This document shows positions 19,470 through 29,181 of a stretch of 64,000 nucleotides of DNA, piece by piece. Under the pieces are notes generated by a model. The model saw nothing but the letters and a program-made list of their open reading frames with translations. It was not told the origin of the DNA and did no database searches. Within the stretch, counting starts at the first letter, position 1; every line of letters begins with the position of its first letter. Location: contig NZ_CAJGZK010000013.1 in NCBI RefSeq assembly GCF_904846215.1, positions 21,335-85,334 of the forward strand, read 5' to 3'. The translations under genes were made by a program, and so were the position numbers. Origin of the DNA: Psychrobacter glacincola (GTDB lineage: Bacteria; Pseudomonadota; Gammaproteobacteria; Pseudomonadales; Moraxellaceae).

Positions 19470-22310
19470 ATGAGTGATATTTTTGATGTAAAAGACACCA
19501 TTTCGGTCGATGGCAAGGAACATGCCTATTACAGCTTGCCAAAATTAACCGAAACTTACGAAAACATTAGCAAGCTGCCGTTTTGCATGAAAGTCGTTTT
19601 AGAGAATTTATTGCGTAATGAAGATGACGGTCAGTCGGTCGGCAAGAATCATATTGAAGCGGTTGCCAACTGGGATGCAGGCGCCGAAGCGTCAAAAGAA
19701 ATCGCCTTTATGCCAGCCCGTGTCGTCTTGCAAGATTTCACTGGTGTGCCGTCGGTGGTCGATTTGGCCGCGATGCGCGATGCGGTGGTTGAGCTTGGCG
19801 GTAGAGCGGAGCAAATTAACCCCTTTATTCCAAGTGAATTGGTCGTTGATCACTCTGTACAGGTTGATGCCTATGGCCGCGAAGATGCGATAGATCTTAA
19901 CGAGAAGATTGAGTTTAAGCGCAATAATGAACGTTATGAGTTCTTGCATTGGGGTCGTAACGCCTTTAAAAACTTCGTTGTGGTACCACCAGCCACGGGT
20001 ATTGTGCATCAGGTGAACCTAGAGTATTTAGCACGCGTCGTAATGGCTGCTGAAGTCGATAATGGCGATGGGGTTGAGCTGACCGCTTATCCTGATACGG
20101 TATTTGGTACGGACAGTCATACCACTATGATTAATGGTATTGGTGTGCTTGGTTGGGGCGTGGGCGGTATTGAAGCGGAAGCTGCAATGCTTGGGCAACC
20201 ATCCTCGATGCTGATTCCACAAGTGGTTGGTTTTGAGCTGACGGGTAAGTTAATGGAAGGTGTTACTGCAACGGATTTGGTCTTACGCGTGGTTGAGATG
20301 CTCCGTGCGCATGGTGTGGTTGGTAAGTTCGTCGAGTTTTACGGCGAAGGTCTACACAGCATGCCGCTTGCAGATCGTGCCACCATTGCCAATATGGCAC
20401 CGGAATATGGTGCAACTTGTGGTATTTTCCCGATTGACCAAATGGCGATTGATTATCTACGTCTATCAGGTCGTACTGAGGCGCAAATTGAGCTGGTTGA
20501 AAAGTATGCCAAGGTGCAAGGCTTGTGGCATGATGCAGACACGCCGGCGGCGACTTATTCAAGCAAGTTGGAATTGGATTTATCATCAGTACAGCCAGCC
20601 CTTGCCGGTCCGAATTTGCCACAGCAGCGTATTAATCTATCTGACATGCACGAAAAATTTGGCGAAACGTTAGAAAAAATGAATAAAGATCGCAAATCGG
20701 AAGTCGAAGGTAAAGTGCGCTTTGACCAAGAAGGCGGTGAGCAAGAGCAAGCCGAGACCTTAGCCGCACAGCCAAAAATCGATCACAATCAAAATGATGG
20801 ATATCAGCCTGCAAATGGCGTGTTCTCTACCGTCAGTATCGAGGAAAAAGACCATAAGCTGCGTGATGGTTCCGTCGTTATCGCCGCTATTACGTCTTGT
20901 ACCAATACCTCAAACCCAGCCGTTATGATTGGTGCAGGGTTAGTTGCCAAAAAAGCTGCGGCAAAAGGTCTAAAAGCTAAGCCTTGGGTTAAAACGTCAT
21001 TAGCACCAGGTTCAAAAGTCGTGACCGATTATCTTGAAAAAACCAAACTGATGGATGAGCTGGAAAAAACGGGCTTTTACTTAGTGGGTTACGGTTGTAC
21101 CACTTGTATCGGTAACTCAGGACCGCTGCTTGAGAGTATTGAAAAGGGTATTGAAGAAAACGACTTGGTCGCTGCCGCCGTACTCTCAGGTAACCGTAAC
21201 TTTGAAGGTCGTATTCACTCGCATGTCAAAGCCAGCTACTTGGCGTCGCCACCATTGGTGGTTGCCTATGCGCTGGCAGGTACCGTTGATATTGACTTGA
21301 CCACGCATCCGCTAGGACAAGACCAAGAGGGTAATGATGTTTATCTCAAAGACATTTGGCCGACGTCAGAAGAAATTAACGAGCTGATTGCCAATAATAT
21401 TGACGCTGACATGTTCCGCAAAAACTACGGTGAAGTATTTAAAGGTAGTGCAGCATGGAACGCCATTAGCTCAGCCGATAGTCAGTTATATCCATGGAGC
21501 GAAGCGTCTACTTATATTAAGAACCCACCGTTCTTTGATGGCATGACCATGGAGCCAGAAGGTATCCCTGATATCCAAGGCGCGCGTATCTTAGGTCTAT
21601 TCGGTGATTCAATCACCACTGACCATATCTCACCAGCTGGTAATATTGATGCTGACTCTCCTGCGGGTAAGTACTTGCAAGGGCGCGGTGTAATGGAAGC
21701 TGACTTCAACAGTTATGGCTCGCGCCGTGGTAATGATGCAGTCATGACTCGCGGTACTTTTGCCAATATCCGTATCAAAAACGCCATGATGGCTGGCAAA
21801 GAGGGCGGCTATACCTATTACTTCAACGGCGATAGCGCCACGCTACAAGACGGTGAAGAGATGTCCATCTATGATGCGGCTATGAAGTATAAAGAAGAAA
21901 AGCGTCCGCTCGTCGTTCTTGGTGGTGCAGAGTACGGTTCGGGCTCTAGTCGTGATTGGGCAGCGAAGGGTACTATTCTACTTGGGGTAAAAGCGGTATT
22001 GACCAGCTCGTTTGAGCGAATTCACCGTTCAAACCTAGTCGGTATGGGTGTGTTGCCATTAACCTTTAAAGACGGTGAGAATGCAGGGACTTATAATCTA
22101 AACGGTTCAGAAGTGCTTAGTATCACTGGTCTAGATAATGGCGAAAGCAAAACAGCAAAAGTCACTGCCACACGTGCCGATGGCTCAACTGAGAGCTTTG
22201 ACGTCAATGTCATGTTACAGACGCCAAAAGAGCGCGAATACGTGCGTCACGGCGGTGTATTGCATTATGTGCTACGTCAACTGGCAGCTGAGAGCAAAGA
22301 CGCTGCGTAA
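19470..22310 (+). CDS. acnA: Aconitate hydratase A
   Basis: AcnA interconverts citrate and isocitrate in the TCA cycle through a 4Fe-4S cluster. Proteins of this type also bind RNA when the cluster is lost. The 946-residue protein is slightly longer than E. coli AcnA (891). Motifs are FGTDSHTTMINGIGVLGWGVGGIEAE near residue 215, the cluster ligand in ITSCTNTSNP near residue 475, the other two cluster cysteines in YGCTTCIGNSGPL near residue 548, and the swivel domain with GDSITTDHISPAG and YGSGSSRDWAAKG. An insertion of about 60 residues around 395-455, rich in Glu/Gln/Lys, accounts for the extra length. AAGGAAG upstream fixes the start. A terminator follows. Confidence 0.97.
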   Translation: MSDIFDVKDTISVDGKEHAYYSLPKLTETYENISKLPFCMKVVLENLLRNEDDGQSVGKNHIEAVANWDAGAEASKEIAFMPARVVLQDFTGVPSVVDLAAMRDAVVELGGRAEQINPFIPSELVVDHSVQVDAYGREDAIDLNEKIEFKRNNERYEFLHWGRNAFKNFVVVPPATGIVHQVNLEYLARVVMAAEVDNGDGVELTAYPDTVFGTDSHTTMINGIGVLGWGVGGIEAEAAMLGQPSSMLIPQVVGFELTGKLMEGVTATDLVLRVVEMLRAHGVVGKFVEFYGEGLHSMPLADRATIANMAPEYGATCGIFPIDQMAIDYLRLSGRTEAQIELVEKYAKVQGLWHDADTPAATYSSKLELDLSSVQPALAGPNLPQQRINLSDMHEKFGETLEKMNKDRKSEVEGKVRFDQEGGEQEQAETLAAQPKIDHNQNDGYQPANGVFSTVSIEEKDHKLRDGSVVIAAITSCTNTSNPAVMIGAGLVAKKAAAKGLKAKPWVKTSLAPGSKVVTDYLEKTKLMDELEKTGFYLVGYGCTTCIGNSGPLLESIEKGIEENDLVAAAVLSGNRNFEGRIHSHVKASYLASPPLVVAYALAGTVDIDLTTHPLGQDQEGNDVYLKDIWPTSEEINELIANNIDADMFRKNYGEVFKGSAAWNAISSADSQLYPWSEASTYIKNPPFFDGMTMEPEGIPDIQGARILGLFGDSITTDHISPAGNIDADSPAGKYLQGRGVMEADFNSYGSRRGNDAVMTRGTFANIRIKNAMMAGKEGGYTYYFNGDSATLQDGEEMSIYDAAMKYKEEKRPLVVLGGAEYGSGSSRDWAAKGTILLGVKAVLTSSFERIHRSNLVGMGVLPLTFKDGENAGTYNLNGSEVLSITGLDNGESKTAKVTATRADGSTESFDVNVMLQTPKEREYVRHGGVLHYVLRQLAAESKDAA

Positions 22311-22337
22311 TAATTGATTAGACTTAGTATGGCAAAG

Positions 22338-22365
22338 AGCCCAATCGCAAAGATTGGGTTTTTTC
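22338..22365 (+). terminator. Rho-independent terminator of acnA
   Basis: The arms CCCAATC (22340-22346) and GATTGGG (22352-22358) enclose a five-base loop and are followed by six T. It lies about 30 bp past the acnA stop and marks the left edge of the AT-rich islet. Confidence 0.9.
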
Positions 22366-22552
22366 ATATTTTAAGATAAAAGGAGTGACTATTGTCATCC
22401 GCTTATATCTGGCGTTTCTGTTGAAGAGATATTACCTTCAGTTGAGTTCTGGCAACCTTCTCAATCATAACGGATATAGCGAGGGTCATATCTAAAATAC
22501 GTTTAGATGCAATACTAAATAAAGATTGAAAAGTGTCGGAAAAAATTATAAA

Positions 22553-24241
22553 TTACTTATTTATTAAGCTCAGAATCTTACTAAGATTATTTACATCTTG
22601 TGATAATAATATGGAAGATATATCAGGAGTTATTTGTGGCAATTGATTTGACCACTTTGTTAGTGAATTGTCCCCAAAGGGATGTATGGCATTAACACAT
22701 TTAATAGAGTGCTTTTCCAATATATTGTTGAATTGGTCATAGGTAGCCATATTACTAAAATACTTTTCGTATAAGCTATCTAACACTTTATAATTTCTTA
22801 ATGTGTTTGAACTGCTGTATTTAGAGTCAAATATATAATAACTTACATCATCTTGCTCTTGTTTTACTAGAACGAAGTCAGGATTGTAGTAGTTGTATTT
22901 ACTTTTTGGATTGTTCTTGTTTAAAGCTACTAAGTCATTATGTTGAGTATTCTCGTTGAATCCGAGAATTTTTTTCTCGTAATAAAGATTTAACAAAGAA
23001 TCTTCTTTACGAAAATTAATTTGAGATGGGATAAAACGTTTAAAAAAAGAATGTTCTACCGAACTAGTAATTTTCCATCCATCATTGTGTAAAACGTCAA
23101 TCAGCTTATACATTGTAAATAATTCATATATTTTAGATGTCGACCTAATTTTAGCCAAGTCATGATCAATTCCAATGTTAGGGTTACCTAATGAGTACCA
23201 GTCTTCTAAATAACTATAGACTGTCAAATAGAAACTAGACTTCCTTGCGAATGGTGTTAGCTTAGGAGGAATAAAACCTTCAAAATTAATTTTTAACTTT
23301 CTTTGAAGGAAATATAACAATCCATCAGTATGATTAAGTACAGAATCGATTCTTTTTTGCATTCCAGAAGTTGTTAGCTGTACATATAAATCATCAATAT
23401 TAAAATTGTTTAACTTATAAAATGGTTTGATTGTTTCGTATTCTTTATCATATGTTGGTCGATATATTTTTTTATCAATAGCATCTGATATAATTAATAG
23501 ATTTTCTTTAATTGATACTAGCCCACCAAGTAGAATTTTATTCTCTTCTAAATTATAGCTGTCAATATAATTTTCTCTTTGTATATTATCTAATGAATAA
23601 ATTTTACCGAACAATGTGAGAGAGTTCGGAGAATAACTTTGATAGAGTTGATCTAGATTATTAATCACATCATATGGATTGATATTATAAAAATTTTTTT
23701 CGTTAGCATTTTCTTTTATTAAATCTAGTCTATTTCTCAATTCTTTATGTAAGTAGGAACTTCTTTTTTCAAAAACACTAACTATATTTTCAGCTAAACT
23801 AATAATTGTATCAAAACTAGCTTCGAAATCACCATCATTTTTAGACTTGTATTTTGTTCTAGAAAAGCATAAATCCAATATTCTTTCATTATTTTCTAAC
23901 AAATATGACATCATGCTTTTTATGTTTTTAAATTTTTTCTCATCAGTTGATACATTAAATAATAGTTCACTAAGTATTTCGTCGTCAATAAATATTCTTA
24001 CATTACTATACCCAAAGCTTTCACGAAATAGATGATTGGTTTCTGATTTAAAGATTAATCCATTTTCTAGTGCTATACATGGAACTTCATAGTCCTCTAA
24101 AAATATCTTAACTTTTTTTGAAGAAAAGTACTCACTATTTGGTCCAATAACCTCAAACTCAACTGTGTCCATATCAGATACATTGATAACTGGTGTAACC
24201 AAGACTTCTTCACCGCTTAAATGAACTCTTATATCAATCAT
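22553..24241 (-). CDS. McrC-like / DUF2357-type PD-(D/E)XK nuclease
   Basis: A predicted nuclease subunit working with the adjacent ATPase. The frame opens at a TTG at 24256, but the ATG at 24241, five bases after the ATPase stop, is the better start (562 residues). Near the C-terminus are a YELF segment (about residue 372), NPDFVL (about 453-458) and IFDSKYSS (about 471-478). Together these form the Glu...Asp...Asp-x-Lys core of PD-(D/E)XK enzymes, in the order seen in McrC and DUF2357 proteins. The first 100 residues look like beta-strands; the middle is helical. It is strongly AT-rich, unlike the flanking core genes. The gene pair resembles McrBC-type restriction, but the target is unknown. 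The DUF2357 label is from memory of the family layout. Confidence 0.75.
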   Translation of the reverse strand: MIDIRVHLSGEEVLVTPVINVSDMDTVEFEVIGPNSEYFSSKKVKIFLEDYEVPCIALENGLIFKSETNHLFRESFGYSNVRIFIDDEILSELLFNVSTDEKKFKNIKSMMSYLLENNERILDLCFSRTKYKSKNDGDFEASFDTIISLAENIVSVFEKRSSYLHKELRNRLDLIKENANEKNFYNINPYDVINNLDQLYQSYSPNSLTLFGKIYSLDNIQRENYIDSYNLEENKILLGGLVSIKENLLIISDAIDKKIYRPTYDKEYETIKPFYKLNNFNIDDLYVQLTTSGMQKRIDSVLNHTDGLLYFLQRKLKINFEGFIPPKLTPFARKSSFYLTVYSYLEDWYSLGNPNIGIDHDLAKIRSTSKIYELFTMYKLIDVLHNDGWKITSSVEHSFFKRFIPSQINFRKEDSLLNLYYEKKILGFNENTQHNDLVALNKNNPKSKYNYYNPDFVLVKQEQDDVSYYIFDSKYSSSNTLRNYKVLDSLYEKYFSNMATYDQFNNILEKHSIKCVNAIHPFGDNSLTKWSNQLPQITPDISSILLSQDVNNLSKILSLINK

Positions 24242-24246
24242 TAAAT

Positions 24247-26781
24247 TTACCAACAAAAGAAGTCATAAGTGTGTAAGTCAGCATTTCCATTACTTATAAT
24301 AGTATCTAAATAATCAACAGAACGATCTAACTCTTCTTCAGATAAAACTTCTCTCAAGCGGCTTAATCTTTTACTAAAGTTTTTACCATGTCCTCTCAGC
24401 AAAGGTAGAATCATCTGTAAAACTGCATAATCGAGTGCTGATAATTTATCATCTATAGAGAATTCACGCATTAGAGGTCTTGCTCTATTACAGTACTGCT
24501 TAATAGCTATTTCTTTTCGGCTACTGATAATTATTGGTTTACCTAATTCACCATTCCTTTCTTCGAGTACTTTCTTAACCTTTCCATAAATTCTATATTC
24601 ATTTTCAATGAATTCAGGCCTGTTCTTAGTTTTACCAAAGCATTTCTCCATGATTTCATAAGGAATCGGCATCTCTAGTGGATGCTCTTCGTCAATGTCT
24701 TTACCTATACTTGTTGTAATTGAATTTGGTTCTAGCACTATAATTGGTGATCTATCAATTAAACGAGGAGACAAGTACTCAGTGGTACTATCATAATTAA
24801 TAGTAGCAATAAATCTTAAATTCTCTGGAATTTGAATTTGATTATCACCCAAAGTTAGTTTTTTACTTTCTTTAGGGTCGGTTAGACCCATAAATGAAGA
24901 CCAATAATGCTCTAATGGACTTAGGTTTGCTTCGTCGAGTAGAACTAGGGAAATAGGAACTGGTAAATCTATCAACTTATCTTCTTCGCTTAATGCATAT
25001 AAGAACTCATATAGCCCTGTACTACTAGATTGAAACTTATTAGAAATTGGATTAAAAAAACCGATCAGGTCTTTTTGTCCTGTCCAGCTTCTTGCAACGG
25101 GAATCTCAAGGAATCTTTGCTGTTGAATGCCATAAATTTTAGCGACGAGTCTAGCTAAGGTAGTCTTACCACCACCAGGTAATCCTGCTAGAAAACAAAT
25201 AAAAGATTGTTGTAGAGTTACTGTTATATTAATAATGTCAAGGATCGAAAAATTTCTATCTTCTTTCCTCATACTATGATCAATATATTTCAAAATATCT
25301 TGTGCAGTACTATTTGACATATCAATAGATGTTACATGTTGACTAACATTTTTTGAAATTTCTTTATTTGATAGACCTATATTTCCATTAATAGCTTCTA
25401 CGAATGGTTTGAGTTCAAGTAGTCTATTACGTAGCTTATCTTCATGCTCATTGAATAAAGCCTTGAGTGATGATGTTTCTTTCTCAATCTCACCTTGTCT
25501 TTTTACTTCTATCTTATATTCATTAGTTGCTTCTTCAATTTTTTTTTCCAATTCATTTAAAGAACTAAGTTTTTTATACTTTTCTAGTAGAGGCTTAACC
25601 TGTTCATTTAGCTCAATTAACTGCTCTTTTTTTTGTGTAACTTTTTGATCTAAATCTTCATTTACCTTCAGATTATCAATTACATCAGAGTTGACCTTAA
25701 TGTGATTGGCTTTTTCAATTTCCTTTCCTAGATCAATTAATTCCTGCTTATTAAACTCAATCTTCTCTTGAAGGTTTTCAAGTTCGCCATTGTTTTTTCT
25801 AAATTCATCTTCGAGCTGTCCTCTATAATTATCTCTGATATTAGATAAGTAATTATCTTCATTTTTATCAATATATTTTTTAGTAACTTTCTCACCTAAT
25901 TCAGTGCGTAAGAATTTGCTAAAACCATCTATAACCTCAGATTCAAATAGTAAATGAGTATCAGAAATATCTTTTAGCTTGTTGAGCTTTTCAGTAAAGC
26001 TTTTATGATTGTATCTCGGAAATTTTTTTATTTTAGCTTCTATAGAAGCTAAATCAACTTTTTTATCATTAAAGCCAATATCTTTAGCAATTTTGATAAA
26101 ATTGTTTACTATATCTTCATCTGAAGAGTAGTCAGTAGTCAATAAATGAGTATCATTGTGTAAATCAGTTAAGTTTTCAAAATAGAATCTTTCACCCTCC
26201 TCTAGAGAGCAATGTAATACATGTTTGTTTAAATCTTCAAATTTTGCCGAATAAATATTACCACCTGCTAGCTGTCTACCGGGCATAGGTGAGTCGATCT
26301 TTCTTAACGTAATATTATTTTCATCGCCCTCATTTTGATCCCATTTGAACGGTCCATAACAGGTGCCATCATCATTTATATATATGTATGAGGTGCTAGG
26401 AACCTTTGAAATTCCAATTGTCATTTCATTAGGGTTAGGCAATGTATTGACAATAATTTCAACCATTTCTCTAGGTTTTAAAGTAGAAGCTTCTGAAGCC
26501 TTTGTAACATACTTACAGTTTCTTTCAGGCCTAGTGTCTTCAGAGTCATACATTGACTCTATGACAGTTACTTTAAACAGTTCAAATTCTTTGAATTTAT
26601 TGTCTATTTCTTCATAATCTCTCGTGACAAAAATTTTCTTTGAAGGACAAAAGTTTAGAGCATCTAACTCAATATAAGAGTCACCATCTTTAGCGGCTAC
26701 AGCTCTTAAATAACCCAAAGTAGGCTTATTCTGTTGAGCCTGAAGCTTATAAACAATTACTTCTTTTGATAAATTTTCCAT
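24247..26781 (-). CDS. McrB-like AAA+ ATPase with coiled coil
   Basis: An 844-residue motor protein. The AAA+ module is at about residues 510-700: Walker A GLPGGGKT at 533-540, Walker B LVLLDEAN at 612-619, and TINYDSTTEYLSPRLIDR at about 660-677, which corresponds to the sensor-1/arginine-finger region of McrB-like and MoxR-like ATPases. It lacks the exact MNTxDRS signature of E. coli McrB, so GTP dependence should not be assumed. Residues of about 320-460 are rich in Glu/Lys/Leu and form a long predicted coiled coil. The N-terminal 200 residues may be a target-recognition region. It directly precedes the nuclease gene (five-base gap). Base composition is far lower in GC than acnA and the later core genes, which suggests transfer. 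Confidence 0.8.
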   Translation of the reverse strand: MENLSKEVIVYKLQAQQNKPTLGYLRAVAAKDGDSYIELDALNFCPSKKIFVTRDYEEIDNKFKEFELFKVTVIESMYDSEDTRPERNCKYVTKASEASTLKPREMVEIIVNTLPNPNEMTIGISKVPSTSYIYINDDGTCYGPFKWDQNEGDENNITLRKIDSPMPGRQLAGGNIYSAKFEDLNKHVLHCSLEEGERFYFENLTDLHNDTHLLTTDYSSDEDIVNNFIKIAKDIGFNDKKVDLASIEAKIKKFPRYNHKSFTEKLNKLKDISDTHLLFESEVIDGFSKFLRTELGEKVTKKYIDKNEDNYLSNIRDNYRGQLEDEFRKNNGELENLQEKIEFNKQELIDLGKEIEKANHIKVNSDVIDNLKVNEDLDQKVTQKKEQLIELNEQVKPLLEKYKKLSSLNELEKKIEEATNEYKIEVKRQGEIEKETSSLKALFNEHEDKLRNRLLELKPFVEAINGNIGLSNKEISKNVSQHVTSIDMSNSTAQDILKYIDHSMRKEDRNFSILDIINITVTLQQSFICFLAGLPGGGKTTLARLVAKIYGIQQQRFLEIPVARSWTGQKDLIGFFNPISNKFQSSSTGLYEFLYALSEEDKLIDLPVPISLVLLDEANLSPLEHYWSSFMGLTDPKESKKLTLGDNQIQIPENLRFIATINYDSTTEYLSPRLIDRSPIIVLEPNSITTSIGKDIDEEHPLEMPIPYEIMEKCFGKTKNRPEFIENEYRIYGKVKKVLEERNGELGKPIIISSRKEIAIKQYCNRARPLMREFSIDDKLSALDYAVLQMILPLLRGHGKNFSKRLSRLREVLSEEELDRSVDYLDTIISNGNADLHTYDFFCW

Positions 26782-27368
26782 TATTAGACACTTACCATCT
26801 ATAGTTAGATTTACTTAAAAATTGAACCTAATATATCATAGAAAGGCAAATTGCCTATCCATAATCAACAAAATTTTGCTATTAGTATTGTATATCTACA
26901 ATTTTAAAAAAATATGTTATTACTAGCCTGATTTAATCAATATACAATTTCAGCTATAACATGGCAGATTAAGTCTTTTAATAATTTCCTGTGAAAACTT
27001 TAAAAGTCTAGCCCATCTTTGCTCTACAGTAGATAGAACGTGCTTCAAGCCAGAGTTAATTGATTCGTAAAAGAATATGTTTACAGTACACATCAGGGTA
27101 AATTTATTTCTAATAAGGTAGTACAGTCTAGATTACATATAGTCAGTTCAATATGAAAGAGGTACGTTAAAAATAGCGTTCTGCTAGTATAAACTTTCCT
27201 CGCTTGCTGTGCGCTTCGCACTCCAAAGGCTTCGAAAAATCTATCCTAGAAGCACTGTATTCTTTTTAAATTGAATCGACTATAGTATCTTTTACGCTGC
27301 TAGACGCTCGTTATTACTAGCTTAAAAACATTTTTTTTGATATCACATTGCAATGTTAGGTTCCTTAT
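26782..27368. other. Intergenic region right of the McrBC-like pair
   Basis: The first half is very AT-rich and should carry the promoter for the minus-strand ATPase gene. The second half holds repeat copy D. No coding frame is supported in it. Confidence 0.6.
27138..27284. repeat. Dispersed palindromic repeat, copy D
   Basis: It is 147 bp long. The left end TATAGTCAGTTCAAT and the complement of the right end, TATAGTCGATTCAAT, match at 13 of 15 positions, the clearest terminal inverted repeats of the family here. The centre has CGCTTGCTGTGCG and AAAGGCTTCG, like copy C. Confidence 0.75.
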
Positions 27369-28022
27369 TCAACCTTTCTCAGTCAGCAGCTTGATCCCCA
27401 TTCCAATAAATATAACCCCACTTATTCTATTTAAAATCACTTCTATCGTGGGATTTTTGCGCAGGTTTTCACTGAATTTTGACGCTAATAATGCCAAACA
27501 CGAGCACCATATAAAACCGGTTGTCGCAAAGGTCAGACCAAGTATCAAAAACGACAGCATACTATTGGTATAACTGGGGTTAATAAATTGCGGGAAGAAT
27601 GCGAGGAAAAATAAGGCAACTTTTGGGTTAAAGGTATTGGTGATAACCCCTTGCTTATAGATCTGCCATCTATCTAAAGATTGAGCAGTTGCCATTTTTT
27701 TCTCATCATGTGCATTACTAGCAAGTAAAGGCGTCTGTTTACTAGTCAGCATTTTAAAGCCTAGATAGCATAAGTAGCTCGCACCAATATATTTCACTAG
27801 CGTAAATGCAAGTGGGGAACTGGCCAATAATACGGACAACCCAAACGCAGCCAATAAAGTATGAACTAAAATCCCCGAGGTAATCCCTAGTACCGAATAG
27901 AACCCAGCAGTTTGTCCTTGCGACATACTACGAGTGATGATATACATACTATCGGTACCAGGGGTTACGTTTAACAAAATGGCAGCAAGTATAAATCCAA
28001 GATAGTTCTCAATACCAAACAT
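27369..28022 (-). CDS. LysE/RhtB-family amino-acid exporter
   Basis: A 217-residue inner-membrane protein with about six hydrophobic helices. It begins MFGIENYLGFILAAILLNVTPGTDSMYI, and the NVTPGTDSMY segment is the RhtB/LysE family signature. YIGASYLCYLGFKML near residue 70 and NPKVALFFLAFFPQFI near residue 135 are also conserved. The ATG at 28022 has GGAAG eight bases upstream; an in-frame TTG at 28028 is too close to it. The exported substrate is probably an amino acid or analogue (homoserine, threonine or lysine in known members), but it is not determined here. No helper gene is adjacent. Confidence 0.9.
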   Translation of the reverse strand: MFGIENYLGFILAAILLNVTPGTDSMYIITRSMSQGQTAGFYSVLGITSGILVHTLLAAFGLSVLLASSPLAFTLVKYIGASYLCYLGFKMLTSKQTPLLASNAHDEKKMATAQSLDRWQIYKQGVITNTFNPKVALFFLAFFPQFINPSYTNSMLSFLILGLTFATTGFIWCSCLALLASKFSENLRKNPTIEVILNRISGVIFIGMGIKLLTEKG

Positions 28023-28147
28023 AGCCAATACTTCCTTGTGATAGCAGTTAAGCTCTTTATTTTATAGAGCACCTTTACCTTGCATTCTATCAATATTTCT
28101 AATGGTATATATAGCTTTGCTAGCACTTTACAGAAACGACAAATAAT

Positions 28148-28184
28148 AAAAAGCCCAGTCACCATATGATGACTGGGCTTTTTA
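28148..28184. terminator. Bidirectional rho-independent terminator after the tRNA genes
   Basis: The arms AAAAAGCCCAGTCA and TGACTGGGCTTTTT form a 14-bp stem with an eight-base loop. On the minus strand it ends transcription of the tRNA-Ala/tRNA-Glu pair. T-runs exist on both strands. Confidence 0.88.
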
Positions 28185-28255
28185 TTGTTCGCTTATTAGT
28201 CTAACCTGATGCCTAAAGGTGCTGAGCAAAAGCGCTAACAAGTGACGCCGTATAG

Positions 28256-28331
28256 TGGCGTCCCCAGGGGGATTCGAACCCCCGTTACCGCCGTGAAAGG
28301 GCAGTGTCCTAGGCCTCTAGACGATGGGGAC
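28256..28331 (-). tRNA. tRNA-Glu (anticodon TTC)
   Basis: Read on the minus strand, the gene starts GTCCCCATCGTCTAGAGG and ends with a GGGGACG acceptor arm and an encoded CCA. The anticodon loop CTTTCAC carries TTC. The T-loop segment GGTTCGAATCC is intact. The sequence is near-identical to E. coli tRNA-Glu as I recall it. It is 76 bases long. Confidence 0.97.
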
Positions 28332-28488
28332 GCATAGAGTGTTATAACCAGTGGCTACAACGGTACTTCACAATATCAGAGAGCTTATCTATGAATAATA
28401 GAGCAAACTGTGCCTAGGTGCTGATATCGTCCTACTAGCGAGTATTTATGTTAAAGTTTCAGTAAACTGAGCTTTGTCGTAAATAGTA

Positions 28489-28564
28489 TGGTGGAGCTAA
28501 ACGGAGTCGAACCGTTGACCCCTTGCATGCCATGCAAGTGCTCTACCAACTGAGCTATAGCCCC
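28489..28564 (-). tRNA. tRNA-Ala (anticodon GGC)
   Basis: On the minus strand it starts GGGGCTATAGCTCAGTTGGT and ends AGCTCCACCA with CCA encoded. The anticodon stem-loop CTTGC-ATGGCAT-GCAAG has GGC at the anticodon. T-arm GGTTCGACTCC is present. It is transcribed before tRNA-Glu; the two are 157 bp apart and probably share a transcript ending at the downstream terminator. Confidence 0.96.
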
Positions 28565-28696
28565 TCGCTAAGAGTGTGCATATTTTAGGTAACAGTAGCA
28601 GTCTTGTCAACTGCTATTTTAAAAATAATGCATAAAATTGCTAAAAAACTGTTTAACGCTGTTTTTCTTGATGAGTTCCTGCTTGATATTTCCAAA

Positions 28697-29062
28697 TCAA
28701 CGAGGATTTTGCGTGAGAGCAATCTCTTTAATGGCTTTATCGGTAAAGAACGCTTCTTCCTTACCATCAGAGAAAATAATAGCACAACATTCTGTGGGGA
28801 TATATTGCCCACCTTTTTGTTGTACTGTACTGATACCTTTAAAGCCAATAATGTCAGATTCTTTTAATCGTTCTAAATTATGATTGGTATGATTACAGTA
28901 AGTGGTATATATCCACTTTAAATCTTCAAAATCTTGACCTGTGGTGAGGGTAAGCTTGGCATCATAAAGCTCTTTTACAATCGCATCATAGTATTTCTGT
29001 GCTTCTTTGAGTGTGTTAAAGACATAATCTTTGCTTTCTATGGTGACGGTTTTGGCGGCCAT
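28697..29062 (-). CDS. DCL/DUF3223-like small protein
   Basis: A 121-residue soluble protein starting at an ATG with GGA seven bases upstream; an in-frame TTG four codons earlier is rejected. Features are YVFNTLKEAQKYYDAIV near the start and then DIIGFKGISTVQQKGG and CCAIIFSDGKEEAFFTDKAI. This layout resembles the DCL (DUF3223) domain, a small fold of unknown bacterial function. The match is from pattern memory and is only moderate. It lies between tRNA-Ala and gltX on the same strand; the gltX terminator separates it from gltX. Confidence 0.6.
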   Translation of the reverse strand: MAAKTVTIESKDYVFNTLKEAQKYYDAIVKELYDAKLTLTTGQDFEDLKWIYTTYCNHTNHNLERLKESDIIGFKGISTVQQKGGQYIPTECCAIIFSDGKEEAFFTDKAIKEIALTQNPR

Positions 29063-29123
29063 ATTTATTTCCAATTAAGATGTTCAGTAAAAAATGATAT
29101 TTTCAGTGAGTAACTGATAGGAA

Positions 29124-29161
29124 CAAAAGAGGCGTCAGTAATTTTCTGACCCCTCCTTTTT
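29124..29161 (-). terminator. Terminator downstream of gltX
   Basis: The arms GAGGCGTCAG (29129-29138) and CTGACCCCTC (29146-29155) pair with one mismatch. On the minus strand TTTTG follows. It lies about 25 bp past the gltX stop. A T-run on the plus strand could make it work both ways. Confidence 0.75.
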
Positions 29162-29181
29162 ATTAAATATTAACTAAAGGA

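Noticed and set aside
20260..20673. A 137-codon second-frame ORF in acnA
   Set aside because: It overlaps conserved aconitase motifs in the correct frame and shows no domain of its own.
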